Positions 43,599 through 52,265 of a stretch of DNA of 64,000 bases are shown in pieces. Location: assembly GCF_000517025.1 (NCBI RefSeq), contig NZ_KI912097.1, positions 8,843 through 72,842 of the forward strand. Direction: 5' to 3'. Within the stretch, counting starts at the first letter, position 1, and every line of letters starts with the position of its first letter. The stretch comes from Halonatronum saccharophilum DSM 13868. Lineage in GTDB: Bacteria > Bacillota > Halanaerobiia > Halobacteroidales > Halobacteroidaceae. A program made the position numbers and the translations under genes. The notes beneath the pieces were generated by a model. That model saw only the letters and a program-made list of their open reading frames with translations. It was not told the origin of the DNA and ran no database searches.

Positions 43599-45008
43599 TC
43601 AATCTTCCAGTAAATCCTTCCCCGAGATACCCGGTTTAGTCATCTCATAAGGGTCTAATATTCGAGATAGTTTCTTTTCGTCTAAGATACCTTCTTCTAA
43701 AGCAACTTCCTTAACTGATTTATTCTCTTTTAAAGCCTTTTTAGCAATTTGACTTGCTTTAGAATATCCAATATGGGGATTAATAGCTGTAATAATTCCA
43801 ATACTTTGGTCAACAGATCTTTCACAGACTTCACGGTTGACGGTAATTCCCTTAATACATTTTTCGGCAAACAAATTACAAATATTAGTTAGCATACTCG
43901 TTGATTGCAATAGATTAAATACTACAACAGGTAACATAACATTTAACTCTAACTGTCCTGCTTCTACAGCCATACTAATAGTTAGATCATTACCCAAGAC
44001 CTGATAAGCCACCTGATTAACCGCTTCTGGCATTACAGGGTTTACCTTTCCTGGAATAATAGAAGAGCCAGGTTGGATTGCTGGCAGATTAACCTCATTT
44101 AACCCAGCCCTTGGCCCAGAGCTTAATAAACGAAGGTCATTGGATATCTTAGATAATCCAGTTGCTAAAGTCTTTAAGCTACCAGAGATTTCAACAAAAG
44201 TATCTGCATTTTGAGTAGCATCAATTAAATTTACAGCTGATTTCAAATTCAAATCTGTAATTCTTCTTATCTCTCTAACTACTAACCTTATATATTCTGG
44301 GTCGGCATTCAAACCAGTTCCTATAACTGTTCCTCCTAAATTAATTCCTTTCTCTTCTTCTAAGGTTTGCCTTATTCTCTCTATATCTCGATCTATTAAC
44401 TCTTTATAGGCACCAAACTGTTGTCCTAATCTAATAGGAACGGCATCCTGTAGCTGGGTTCTACCCATCTTAATAACATCATCAAACTCTTCTTCCTTCT
44501 CTTTAAATCTATCCCTTAACAGTATAAGTGATTGGGTTAAATTCTCTATATCTTTTATAACTGCTATTTTAATAGCTGTTGGTATTACATCATTGGTTGA
44601 TTGAGCCATATTAACATCATTATTTGGATGGACCTTGGTATAATCTCCCTTCTCATATCCTAAAATCTCTAAAGCCCTATTAGCAATGACTTCATTTACA
44701 TTCATATTAGTTGAAGTTCCTGCTCCACCTTGGAGGCAGTCTACAATGATATGATCGTCTAACTTACCATCCATTAATTCAGTTGCTGCTTGTATAATTG
44801 CTGTTCCTTTTTTTCTATCAAGGTATCCTAAGCTCAAATTGGCTTTAGCAGCAGCTATCTTCACCATAGCAATAGCCCTAATTAGCTTAGTATTAACTCT
44901 AATACCTGTTATCTTAAAATTTTTAGCAGCCCTTAAGCTTTGTACTCCATAATAAGCAGCATCAGAGATTTCCATCTTACCGATAAGATCTTCTTCGATT
45001 CTTGGCAT
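43599..45008 (-). CDS. aspA: Aspartate ammonia-lyase
   Basis: 469 residues on the minus strand, ATG preceded by AAAGGAGGTTG. Superfamily signatures are GGAGTSTNMNVNEVIANRA, QSTNDVIPTA, GRTQLQDAVP and the signature loop GSSIIPGKVNPVMPE. It interconverts aspartate and fumarate plus ammonia. It is divergent from nadA-nadB-nadC, which also consume aspartate, so this locus is a branch point of aspartate metabolism. Fumarase homologues share the fold, but GSSIIPGKVNP fits AspA. Confidence 0.93.
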   Translation of the reverse strand: MPRIEEDLIGKMEISDAAYYGVQSLRAAKNFKITGIRVNTKLIRAIAMVKIAAAKANLSLGYLDRKKGTAIIQAATELMDGKLDDHIIVDCLQGGAGTSTNMNVNEVIANRALEILGYEKGDYTKVHPNNDVNMAQSTNDVIPTAIKIAVIKDIENLTQSLILLRDRFKEKEEEFDDVIKMGRTQLQDAVPIRLGQQFGAYKELIDRDIERIRQTLEEEKGINLGGTVIGTGLNADPEYIRLVVREIRRITDLNLKSAVNLIDATQNADTFVEISGSLKTLATGLSKISNDLRLLSSGPRAGLNEVNLPAIQPGSSIIPGKVNPVMPEAVNQVAYQVLGNDLTISMAVEAGQLELNVMLPVVVFNLLQSTSMLTNICNLFAEKCIKGITVNREVCERSVDQSIGIITAINPHIGYSKASQIAKKALKENKSVKEVALEEGILDEKKLSRILDPYEMTKPGISGKDLLED

Positions 45009-45261
45009 TATTACAACCTCCTTTAATTACCTATATATAATATAATTATTGATAATATCATTAAATCCTTTATTAATTGCTAAAATAACAGTAGACATAT
45101 CCCTATAAATTGCAAAATAAATAAAAAGTACTATTTCATCTAAAAAAGAAGGTAAAAATAGTTAGAATAAATTAAAATTTAGCCTCACAAAAGTTATTAG
45201 ACTTAAGGGACAGAAGGTTGGTTCACTTCAAATATAGTCACTTATGACCAAAAAGAAAGGG

Positions 45262-45301
45262 TGTCTTTACACTTGACATTACAAGATTACAATTATAAAA
45301 T
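45262..45301 (+). promoter_or_regulatory. nad operon promoter with overlapping operator-like repeat
   Basis: Perfect -35 TTGACA (45273-45278), 17-base spacer, -10 TAAAAT (45296-45301). TGTC-N9-GACA (45262-45278) overlaps the -35, and GTGT-CTTT-ACAC lies within it. Such dyads could be the site of a nicotinate-responsive repressor (NiaR/YrxA type), which is an inference. The rest of the 343-base gap (45009-45351) shows no gene. Confidence 0.7.
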
Positions 45302-45351
45302 AAGAGTGATATTTTCAAATATTATGAAGATCTTACATAGGAGGATATAAA

Positions 45352-46263
45352 ATGACTAACGAAAGTTTAGCAAATAAGATAAAGAGATTAAAAAAAGAAC
45401 GCAATGCTATTATATTAGCCCATTATTATCAAAATGATGAGGTTCAAGCAGTTGCTGATTATACAGGTGATTCTTTAGGTTTAAGCCGTAAAGCAGCTAA
45501 TGCTAAGGAGGATGTGATAGTATTTTGTGGTGTTGACTTTATGGCTGAAAGTGCAGCAATTCTATCTCCTCAAAAGACAGTTTTATTACCTGAGAGAAAT
45601 GCTGGCTGTCCAATGGCAGATATGGTTGATGTAGAAGGGTTAAGGGAGTTAAAGAAAAAACACCCTAAAGCTAAGGTTGTCTGTTATGTCAATTCGTCAG
45701 CTGCTGTTAAGGCTGAAAGTGATATCTGTTGTACTTCATCAAATGCTGTAGATATTGTAAACAATATTGAGGCAGAGCAGATTATCTTCACTCCAGATCA
45801 GAATTTAGGCGATTATGTAAGCAAGAGAACTGATAAGGAGGTCATTTTATGGGAAGGTTTTTGTATTACTCACCATCGGGTAAGGGCAGCAGATATTGAG
45901 AAGGTAAGTAAAATCCATACTAATACACCTATAGTTGTTCATCCTGAATGTAGACCAGAGGTAGTAGAGAAAGCTGACTTTGTAGGAAGTACGGCTCAGA
46001 TATTAGAATTTGCTCGTAATAGTAAAGATGAGAAGTTGATTATAGGTACTGAGATGGGTATCTTATATAAGTTAAAAGAAGAGAGTCCCCCAAAAACATT
46101 TTATTTATTAAGCCAAGGTTTAATTTGTCAGAATATGAAGATGACCTCTTTAGAGGATGTAGCCTCTGCTTTAGAAGAGATGAAGTATCAGATAAGTGTT
46201 GAAGAAGAGGTTAGAGTTAAAGCCAAGAAGGCTTTAGGTCGGATGTTGGAATTGAATAATTAA
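45352..46263 (+). CDS. nadA: Quinolinate synthase A
   Basis: 303 residues. It condenses iminoaspartate with dihydroxyacetone phosphate to quinolinate. The fold motif AIILAHYYQNDEVQAVADYTGDS and the 4Fe-4S cysteines in CGVDFMAESAAILS, NAGCPMADM, SDICCTSSNA and HPECRPE are present. It starts at ATG 45352 with TAGGAGGATATAAA. It begins the nadA-nadB-nadC operon. Confidence 0.96.
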   Translation: MTNESLANKIKRLKKERNAIILAHYYQNDEVQAVADYTGDSLGLSRKAANAKEDVIVFCGVDFMAESAAILSPQKTVLLPERNAGCPMADMVDVEGLRELKKKHPKAKVVCYVNSSAAVKAESDICCTSSNAVDIVNNIEAEQIIFTPDQNLGDYVSKRTDKEVILWEGFCITHHRVRAADIEKVSKIHTNTPIVVHPECRPEVVEKADFVGSTAQILEFARNSKDEKLIIGTEMGILYKLKEESPPKTFYLLSQGLICQNMKMTSLEDVASALEEMKYQISVEEEVRVKAKKALGRMLELNN

Positions 46264-46276
46264 TGGAGGTAAGGTT

Positions 46277-47896
46277 ATGGTTCCAAGGTATTTGATTAAC
46301 TTTGATTTAAATGAGATAAAGAAGAAGAGCTTTGACTTTATAGTTGTCGGGAGTGGAGCAGCAGGGTTGACTGCTGCTTTAGAATTGGGCCAACAAGGGC
46401 AAGTTGCTCTATTAACTAAGGGAGAAGTTAAAGAATCTAATACCAAGTATGCCCAAGGTGGGGTAGCAGCAACCTTTTCCCCTGAGGATAGGACTAGATT
46501 TCATTATAGAGACACTTTGTTGGCTGGTGATGGCCTCTGTAACCCTAAGGCAGTTAAGACTTTAGTCGAAGAGGGGCCAACAGTTATTAAAAGGTTAATA
46601 GAAGAAGGGGCAAAATTTGATAGAAAAAAAGGTAAAGTTGCTTTAACTAAAGAAGGTGGGCATAGCCATAGGCGAGTTCTTCATGCTGGTGGAGATGCTA
46701 CAGGAAGAGAGTTAAGTGATTTTTTAATTTATAATTCATTATATAATAAAAACATTGAGATCTTTGAGAATACCTTTGCAGTAGATTTAATTAGTGATGA
46801 AAATGGAGTCTATGGGCTATTGGCTTATGATAAATTAAAAGGAGAGTACTTACTTTATCTGGCTAAGGCTGTTGTCTTAGCTACTGGAGGTATTGGTCAG
46901 CTGTATAAAAACACTTCTAACCCCCAATTAGCTACTGGTGATGGAGTAGCTATGGCTTATCGAGCTGGGGCTGAGGTTATGGATATGGAGTTTATTCAGT
47001 TTCACCCTACTACTCTAGCCTTAGAAGGGGCCAACAACTTCTTACTATCAGAAGCTCTTAGAGGTGAAGGAGGAATCTTAAGAAACTCTAAGGGAGAGAT
47101 CTTTATGGATAGGTATCATCCTTTAAAGGAGTTGGCCCCTAGAGATATAGTAGCTAGGGCCATCTACCATCAGATGGAGAAAGAAGGGAGCTCAAATCTT
47201 TATTTGGATCTAAGTCATTTAGATAATGATTTTATTAAGGGGAGGTTTCCTACTATCTATAATAAGTGTTTAAGCTTAGGTTTAGATATTAGCAAAGATC
47301 AAATTCCAATTACACCAGCAGCTCATTATTTTATGGGGGGGATAAAGGTAGACTTATTCGGAAGAAGTTCATTAAAGGGCTTATTTGCTTGCGGAGAGGC
47401 AGCCTCCTTTGGCTTGCATGGGGCCAACCGATTGGCAAGTAACTCCCTTTTAGAGACCTTAGTCTATGGAGAGAGGGTTGCTAAAGGAGCCCTAGATTAT
47501 ACAAAGAAAGCTAAGATTAGGTGGGCTAGGTTGGATTTGAACTTAAGAAAGGATATTGGGGATAATATTTGCTTTAAGGATATCAGAGAAGAGTTACAAG
47601 GATTGACAGAGGAAAAATTAGGTATAATAAGGAGTAAAGAAGGTCTTAAGGAAGCTCTAGATAAGTTGGAGGATCTACTTGCGATACTAGAGAAGGATTT
47701 AAGGAAAGTTGAAGGTTTTGAATTACAGAATTTAATTACATTAGCTTATCTAATTACTAAAGGGGCTTTAATGAGAGAAGAGAGTAGAGGAGCACATTAT
47801 CGTTTGGATTTTAATAAAAGCAAAGAAAGATGGAAAAGGCATATAGTGATGAAGCTAGAGCAGAGATGGGAGGAGTTAAAGGTTGAATTTGAATAA
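46277..47896 (+). CDS. nadB: L-aspartate oxidase
   Basis: 539 residues. It oxidises L-aspartate to iminoaspartate with FAD, the first step of de novo NAD synthesis. The dinucleotide fold is DFIVVGSGAAGLTAALELG, followed by NTKYAQGGVAA, the substrate region HSHRRVLHAGGDATGRE, and PAAHYFMGGI and NRLASNSLLE in the flavin domain. It follows nadA by 13 bases with TGGAGGTAAGGTT as ribosome site, and overlaps nadC by 14 bases. Confidence 0.95.
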   Translation: MVPRYLINFDLNEIKKKSFDFIVVGSGAAGLTAALELGQQGQVALLTKGEVKESNTKYAQGGVAATFSPEDRTRFHYRDTLLAGDGLCNPKAVKTLVEEGPTVIKRLIEEGAKFDRKKGKVALTKEGGHSHRRVLHAGGDATGRELSDFLIYNSLYNKNIEIFENTFAVDLISDENGVYGLLAYDKLKGEYLLYLAKAVVLATGGIGQLYKNTSNPQLATGDGVAMAYRAGAEVMDMEFIQFHPTTLALEGANNFLLSEALRGEGGILRNSKGEIFMDRYHPLKELAPRDIVARAIYHQMEKEGSSNLYLDLSHLDNDFIKGRFPTIYNKCLSLGLDISKDQIPITPAAHYFMGGIKVDLFGRSSLKGLFACGEAASFGLHGANRLASNSLLETLVYGERVAKGALDYTKKAKIRWARLDLNLRKDIGDNICFKDIREELQGLTEEKLGIIRSKEGLKEALDKLEDLLAILEKDLRKVEGFELQNLITLAYLITKGALMREESRGAHYRLDFNKSKERWKRHIVMKLEQRWEELKVEFE

Positions 47897-48719
47897 AAGA
47901 AAGATATTAGAGGTAATTGAAGGTGCTTTAAAGGAAGATATAGGTTGGGGAGATATAACTACTCAAACTTTAATAGATCCTGCTCAAAGAGGAGAAGGAT
48001 CTATTTTAGTAAAGGAAGATGGAGTTGTTGGAGGTTTAGATGTTGCTAGATGGGTCTTTGAATCTGTTGATGAAAGTATTGAGTTTATTGCTTTAGTAGA
48101 AGAAGGAGTAAAGGTAGAAGCAGGTACAGTTATTGCAAAGATTAAGGGATCAACGGCTTCAATTTTAACTGGAGAGAGGGTAGCTTTAAACTTTTTACAG
48201 AGAATTTCGGGTATAGCTACCAAAGCTAATAGATACCAGTCTTTGGTTGAAGAATATGGTGTTAAAATTGTTGATACTCGCAAGACCACTCCTGGGTTGA
48301 GAATTTTAGAGAAGTATGGTGTGGCCTTAGGAGGAGCTTATAATCATCGTTTTAGCCTTTGTGATGCAGTAATGATCAAAGATAATCATATTAAAGCCAT
48401 AGGTAGTATTAAAGAAGCAATAAACTTGGCTAGAAAGAGAGTTAGCCATACAACAAAGATAGAGGTTGAGGTAGAATCTTTAGAAGAAGTCAAGGAAGCT
48501 TTAGAGGCTAGGGCAGATATAATTATGTTAGACAATATGTCTCCAAAGAAGATGGAGAAGGCTGTAGGATTAATTGGAGATAGTGCAATAATAGAAGCTT
48601 CTGGAGGAATTGAAAGAAAAGATCTAGTCCAGGTGGCAAAGACAGGGGTAGATATAATCTCCCTTGGAACCCTAACCCATACGATAAATTCCTTGGATAT
48701 AAGTTTGAATCTTCTTTAA
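47883..48719 (+). CDS. nadC: Quinolinate phosphoribosyltransferase
   Basis: 278 residues. It converts quinolinate and PRPP to nicotinate mononucleotide. Signatures are GDITTQTLIDP, GERVALNFLQRISGIAT, DTRKTTPGLRILEKYGVALG, HRFSLCDAVMIKDNHI and EASGGI. It starts at TTG 47883 inside nadB, behind GGGAGGAGTTAAAGG. It completes aspartate to NaMN in three adjacent genes. Confidence 0.95.
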   Translation: MNLNKRKILEVIEGALKEDIGWGDITTQTLIDPAQRGEGSILVKEDGVVGGLDVARWVFESVDESIEFIALVEEGVKVEAGTVIAKIKGSTASILTGERVALNFLQRISGIATKANRYQSLVEEYGVKIVDTRKTTPGLRILEKYGVALGGAYNHRFSLCDAVMIKDNHIKAIGSIKEAINLARKRVSHTTKIEVEVESLEEVKEALEARADIIMLDNMSPKKMEKAVGLIGDSAIIEASGGIERKDLVQVAKTGVDIISLGTLTHTINSLDISLNLL

Positions 48720-49058
48720 ATCGCATCAGAAACTAGTGTTATTTTATCTCAAGATGATGTTTAAAATTCAAAACCCTAAAGGCGTTTTTTACCACGCCCC
48801 GAAAGTGCTTTTCTTGAGGAAGTACTCTTGGGGTGCTAATTAACAGGAATTTGCACTAATACAGATTAAAATAAAATGCTTTAGAAAGTTAGTGTGGATT
48901 ACTGCTTAGATAACTGCATTTTATGATTTTTAAAGATTAATTTTTAAATTTTTTATTTGTGTCCATTCGTCTACATTCGTGGTTTCAACTAGCTCTTGAC
49001 TTTGATTTTAAAAGTTTAAAGGTTATTTTATTATAGAAATTTTGTGGAGGTGTGAAAA
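48720..49058. repeat. 339-base intergenic region with several repeat words and hairpins
   Basis: No gene is visible. It contains an imperfect hairpin (about 48796-48837, GCCCCGAAAGTGCTTTTC with its near-complement), a pair of CACTAAT / TTAGTG words (48854 and 48889), and a stretch TTGTGTCCATTCG followed by CTACATTCGTGGTTTC (48956-48988). The last resembles an intergenic word found in many unrelated bacteria. It is likely a mosaic of small repeats rather than a gene. Confidence 0.55.
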
Positions 49059-50069
49059 ATGGAAGAGAAGAAAGGGTTTTTAGCTAGAAAGAATATAGAG
49101 TTCTCTTTAGATAGATACGGTATTAGGGCTTTAGGAGCTATGGCTCAAGGTTTATTTGCTTCTTTAATTGTTGGTTTAATCTTAGAGGTTTTAGGTAGAG
49201 AGTTAGGTATACCTGCCTTGGTTGAATTTGGTGATGTAGCTAAGGGGATGATGGGGCCGGCTATTGGTGTAGCTATTGCTTATGGACTCCAATCCCCACC
49301 TTTGGTAGTCTTTACTTCAGTAGTTACTGGTATGGCTGGAGCCGACCTAGGTGGTCCTGTAGGGGCTTTCTTAGCGGCTGTAGTAGGTGCTGAGTTTGGT
49401 AAGGCAATCTCAAAGGAGACAAAGCTTGATATAGTCTTAACCCCAGCTACAGTGATAATTACTGGATTATTGACTGCTAGATTTGTTGGCCCGGTTATTG
49501 GAGCTTTTATGACTGGGTTAGGAGAGGTTATTATGCAAGCTACTGAATTACATCCAATCCCTATGGGTATTATAGTTTCAGTTTTAATGGGTATGGCTTT
49601 AACTTTACCAATTAGTAGTGCAGCAATTGGGATAATGTTAGGTTTAAGTGGCTTAGCTGCTGGGGCAGCAACTGTTGGTTGTAGTGCTCAAATGATTGGT
49701 TTTGCAGTTATGTCATATAAGGAGAATGGATTTGGTGGTTTAATAAGTCAAGGCTTAGGAACTTCAATGTTACAGATACCTAATATCGTTAAGAATCCTT
49801 ATATTTGGATACCGCCAACTTTAACCGGAGCTATATTAGGGCCAATTGCCACTACATTAATCCCTATGGAGAATAGTTCTATCGGTTCAGGGATGGGAAC
49901 AGCAGGTTTAGTAGGTCAATTTGGAACTGTTGAAGTTATGGGTACAGGAGCTTTAACTCCAATTTTACTATTACATTTTATTCTTCCTGCCCTTTTGACT
50001 CTTTCTATAGCTAATATTATGCGTAAGGCAAATTTAATTAAGGGTAATGACTTAAAATTAGAATTATAA
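49059..50069 (+). CDS. PTS EIIC-like (PF13303 type) membrane transporter
   Basis: 336 residues with about ten hydrophobic segments and the glycine-rich motifs of the small-PTS-IIC family: GDVAKGMMGPAIGVAIAYGL, GADLGGPVGAFLAAVVGAE and LTLPISSAAIGIMLGLSGLA. No EIIA, EIIB or phosphorylation site is present and no other PTS gene is nearby, so it may transport without phosphorylation. It starts at ATG 49059 behind GTGGAGGTGTGAAAA. The substrate is unknown. Confidence 0.85.
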   Translation: MEEKKGFLARKNIEFSLDRYGIRALGAMAQGLFASLIVGLILEVLGRELGIPALVEFGDVAKGMMGPAIGVAIAYGLQSPPLVVFTSVVTGMAGADLGGPVGAFLAAVVGAEFGKAISKETKLDIVLTPATVIITGLLTARFVGPVIGAFMTGLGEVIMQATELHPIPMGIIVSVLMGMALTLPISSAAIGIMLGLSGLAAGAATVGCSAQMIGFAVMSYKENGFGGLISQGLGTSMLQIPNIVKNPYIWIPPTLTGAILGPIATTLIPMENSSIGSGMGTAGLVGQFGTVEVMGTGALTPILLLHFILPALLTLSIANIMRKANLIKGNDLKLEL

Positions 50070-50162
50070 CCTTAAAAGACTTGAAATAAGATTAATAAGA
50101 GGTTATAATAATAAAGGTAATTGACCAAAACTTTAAAACGCATTGCTTTTAAGAGCAGATTA

Positions 50163-50216
50163 AACTAGCAAAGGTTTGTTAAAACAAACTTTTGCTAGTT
50201 TTTTTATTTTTTTGAG
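50163..50216. terminator. Terminator after the PTS-IIC-like gene
   Basis: 18-bp arms (50163-50180 with 50183-50200, one G-T) followed by T-runs. Confidence 0.85.
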
Positions 50217-50238
50217 GAGAACTAAAAAATACTAGGGG

Positions 50239-51360
50239 TTAACCCCTAGTATTTTTTCCACTTAAATTATCTTTTAATTTTAAGAGTTCATATTCACTTA
50301 AGCCAACTTCTTGTAAAAGATATCTATTAACCTTCTTTGGTAGATCCTCTTTAAAAGAATCACCAACAAGACCTTTAAAGGCATAGGCCAACAACTTTTC
50401 ATCTCTATATTCACCAATACCCAGTCTGTTAGATTCTTGGTAATCTTTTAAGATTTCCTCCCAGCTAGCCCCCATGGTTGCAGCCAAGATAGCACCTAGA
50501 ACTCCTGTTCTGTCAGTTCCAATTCGGCAATGGATTAAAAAAGGTGCCTTATTATTAGTATCTATTATAAAGTTTATTATCCTTCCTAATAATTGGGCAA
50601 ATTCTTTGTTAGAAGTTAGATAATAAAAGACATCATAGTTATAACCTTTATTTGTAAAGATAATATTTCCTAGATGAGATAATTCTTTATAGTACTTAGC
50701 ATGAGTAGGGATATCTTCATCAGTATCAGATAAGTTGATTATTGATTTTATCCCTTTTCTTTTAATTAATTCTCTAACTGCTGTTAGTCTCTCATCTTCT
50801 TTAGGGTGGTCAGGTCGAGATTTTTTGTAAGGATGATAAGACCTATAAAGTACGCCTTCTCCTAAATCACCACCTTTTATCTCGCGAAAATTGGCAAGTT
50901 CTTCTCTTGAAGAGTATTCTATCTTATAATCTTTGATTTTTTCATTAATTTCTTTTATCTTTTTTGCTTTATTTTTATCTTCTAATAATATGAGTTTATA
51001 GCCTCCGCTATGGCTATCATAGAATTTGTTTTCTAAAGATAACTCTTTAGGAGCTCCTAAGTACGTCTCATCATTAATTACAAATCTAAATTCAGGGTAC
51101 CCAGAATTTCCTGGTATATTAATATCTTCAAACTTTTTCTCTAAAGTCCAAAGCTGATCGTTCTCTTTTTTAAGGTCCCATTTAACCTTCCAAGCAGTAA
51201 AACTTCCAATTAACTTTACACTCTTAATCTCCCTATCTCCCAATTTATCCTGATAGATTTGGGGATTAAATAAGAATATCACTTCATCCTCGTTCTTTAG
51301 ATATCCTAGCTTTATAGCTTCTTCATTATAAATTAAATTTTCCATAACTATAGTAATCAT
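50239..51360 (-). CDS. CBM48-like domain fused to tyrosine-protein phosphatase (laforin/SEX4-like architecture)
   Basis: 373 residues. Residues 47-100 look like a CBM48/AMPK-beta-type glycan-binding fold: VKLIGSFTAWK, LWTLEKKFEDI and PEFRFVINDETYLG. Residues 155-365 form a P-loop phosphatase with the active-site loop HCRIGTDRTG (Cys278, Arg284). Laforin (CBM20 plus dual-specificity phosphatase) and plant SEX4 (phosphatase plus CBM48) share this pairing and dephosphorylate glycogen or starch. ATG 51360 is directly against AAGGAG, so the ATG at 51345 (MENLIYNE) may be the true start. It has no neighbours of obvious carbohydrate function. Confidence 0.82.
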   Translation of the reverse strand: MITIVMENLIYNEEAIKLGYLKNEDEVIFLFNPQIYQDKLGDREIKSVKLIGSFTAWKVKWDLKKENDQLWTLEKKFEDINIPGNSGYPEFRFVINDETYLGAPKELSLENKFYDSHSGGYKLILLEDKNKAKKIKEINEKIKDYKIEYSSREELANFREIKGGDLGEGVLYRSYHPYKKSRPDHPKEDERLTAVRELIKRKGIKSIINLSDTDEDIPTHAKYYKELSHLGNIIFTNKGYNYDVFYYLTSNKEFAQLLGRIINFIIDTNNKAPFLIHCRIGTDRTGVLGAILAATMGASWEEILKDYQESNRLGIGEYRDEKLLAYAFKGLVGDSFKEDLPKKVNRYLLQEVGLSEYELLKLKDNLSGKNTRG

Positions 51361-51427
51361 CTCCTTAATTTAAGTGATTATTATAGTTATTAGCTATAAC
51401 AAGATAAAAGTCCTTTTATTTAATTTT

Positions 51428-51452
51428 ACTAATAACGCTATGCTTTATTAGT
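51428..51452. repeat. Hairpin of the ACTAATAAAG family
   Basis: ACTAATAACGC / GCTTTATTAGT (51428-51438 with 51442-51452), 10 of 11 pairs, in the divergent region between the phosphatase and cwlD. Related to 23856 and 29779. Confidence 0.5.
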
Positions 51453-51478
51453 TTAAAAGTGATAATCAAAGATAGCCT

Positions 51479-51508
51479 TGAATAAATTTAATTTAAAGAT
51501 TGATAATC
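51479..51508 (+). promoter_or_regulatory. Possible sigma-G-type promoter of cwlD
   Basis: TGAATA (51479-51484), 17-base spacer, GATAATC (51502-51508). The Bacillus sigma-G consensus is TGAATA and CATACTA at this spacing, and cwlD is a known sporulation gene, so the match is meaningful though the -10 is imperfect. Confidence 0.5.
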
Positions 51509-51524
51509 TTAAGGAAGTGGAAAA

Positions 51525-52265
51525 GTGATTATAAAAATTTCTGAGTGGAAGATATATCTAAGTATACTTTTTATTTATTTAATTTTTTTTCTACCTAAAG
51601 AGTTGAATTTAAGTAATATTATAGTAAAGACACCACCTTTAGGCCAACGAGTAGTCGTTATTGATGCAGGTCATGGAGGTATAGATGGTGGGACCACCTA
51701 TGGTGGGATACTGGAAAAGGATATCAACTTAAAGATAGCTTCAAAGTTAAAAGACTATCTTCTTGAAAAAAGTGATACTAAGGTTATTATGACTAGAGAA
51801 GAGGATATCTCCTTAGACCATCTCAATAATTACTCTAGAAGTAGACATACTCGTGATATTAGAGCAAGGATAGATATTATTAACCAAAAAGAAGTAGATC
51901 TATTTATAAGTATTCATGTAGATAATAGGTTAGGCCAACGATCTATGAGAGGCCCTGTCGTTCTTTACAGCTCTCGTCATAAGGAGAATAAGACAATTGC
52001 AGAGACATTACAAAAGCATCTAAATAATTTAGGTTACCAAGGAGTTGAGGATACAAAGCACAATATAAAGAGACGCAATGATCTTTATATACTCAAATCT
52101 CAAAATACTCCTGGGGTATTAGTAGAAGTAGGTTTTATTACAAATCCTTTAGATTGGGAGCTACTTCAAAAGACCCATTACCAGCAAGCTTTAGTAGAGG
52201 GAATCTATCGGGGAATTGAAGAGTATTTTTCTGGATTTAAGTTCTTTAAGGAGGTGAGTTTTTGA
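51525..52265 (+). CDS. cwlD: N-acetylmuramoyl-L-alanine amidase, CwlD-like
   Basis: 246 residues starting at GTG 51525. An N-terminal membrane anchor (about 8-25) precedes an amidase_3 domain with zinc ligands in DAGHGGIDGG, the glutamate in LEKDIN, SIHVDN and the catalytic EVGFITNP. Short length plus a single anchor resembles CwlD, which helps make muramic lactam in the spore cortex. The next gene overlaps it by four bases and also has spore-like features. Confidence 0.85.
   Translation: MIIKISEWKIYLSILFIYLIFFLPKELNLSNIIVKTPPLGQRVVVIDAGHGGIDGGTTYGGILEKDINLKIASKLKDYLLEKSDTKVIMTREEDISLDHLNNYSRSRHTRDIRARIDIINQKEVDLFISIHVDNRLGQRSMRGPVVLYSSRHKENKTIAETLQKHLNNLGYQGVEDTKHNIKRRNDLYILKSQNTPGVLVEVGFITNPLDWELLQKTHYQQALVEGIYRGIEEYFSGFKFFKEVSF

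Noticed and set aside
45262-45278. NiaR operator as a firm feature
   Set aside because: The dyad TGTC-N9-GACA overlaps a -35 and is short; I cannot distinguish it from chance without a family profile, so it is noted only with the promoter.
47984-48289. Minus-strand 101-codon frame inside nadC
   Set aside because: It is the complement of nadC, with no ribosome site or recognisable motif.
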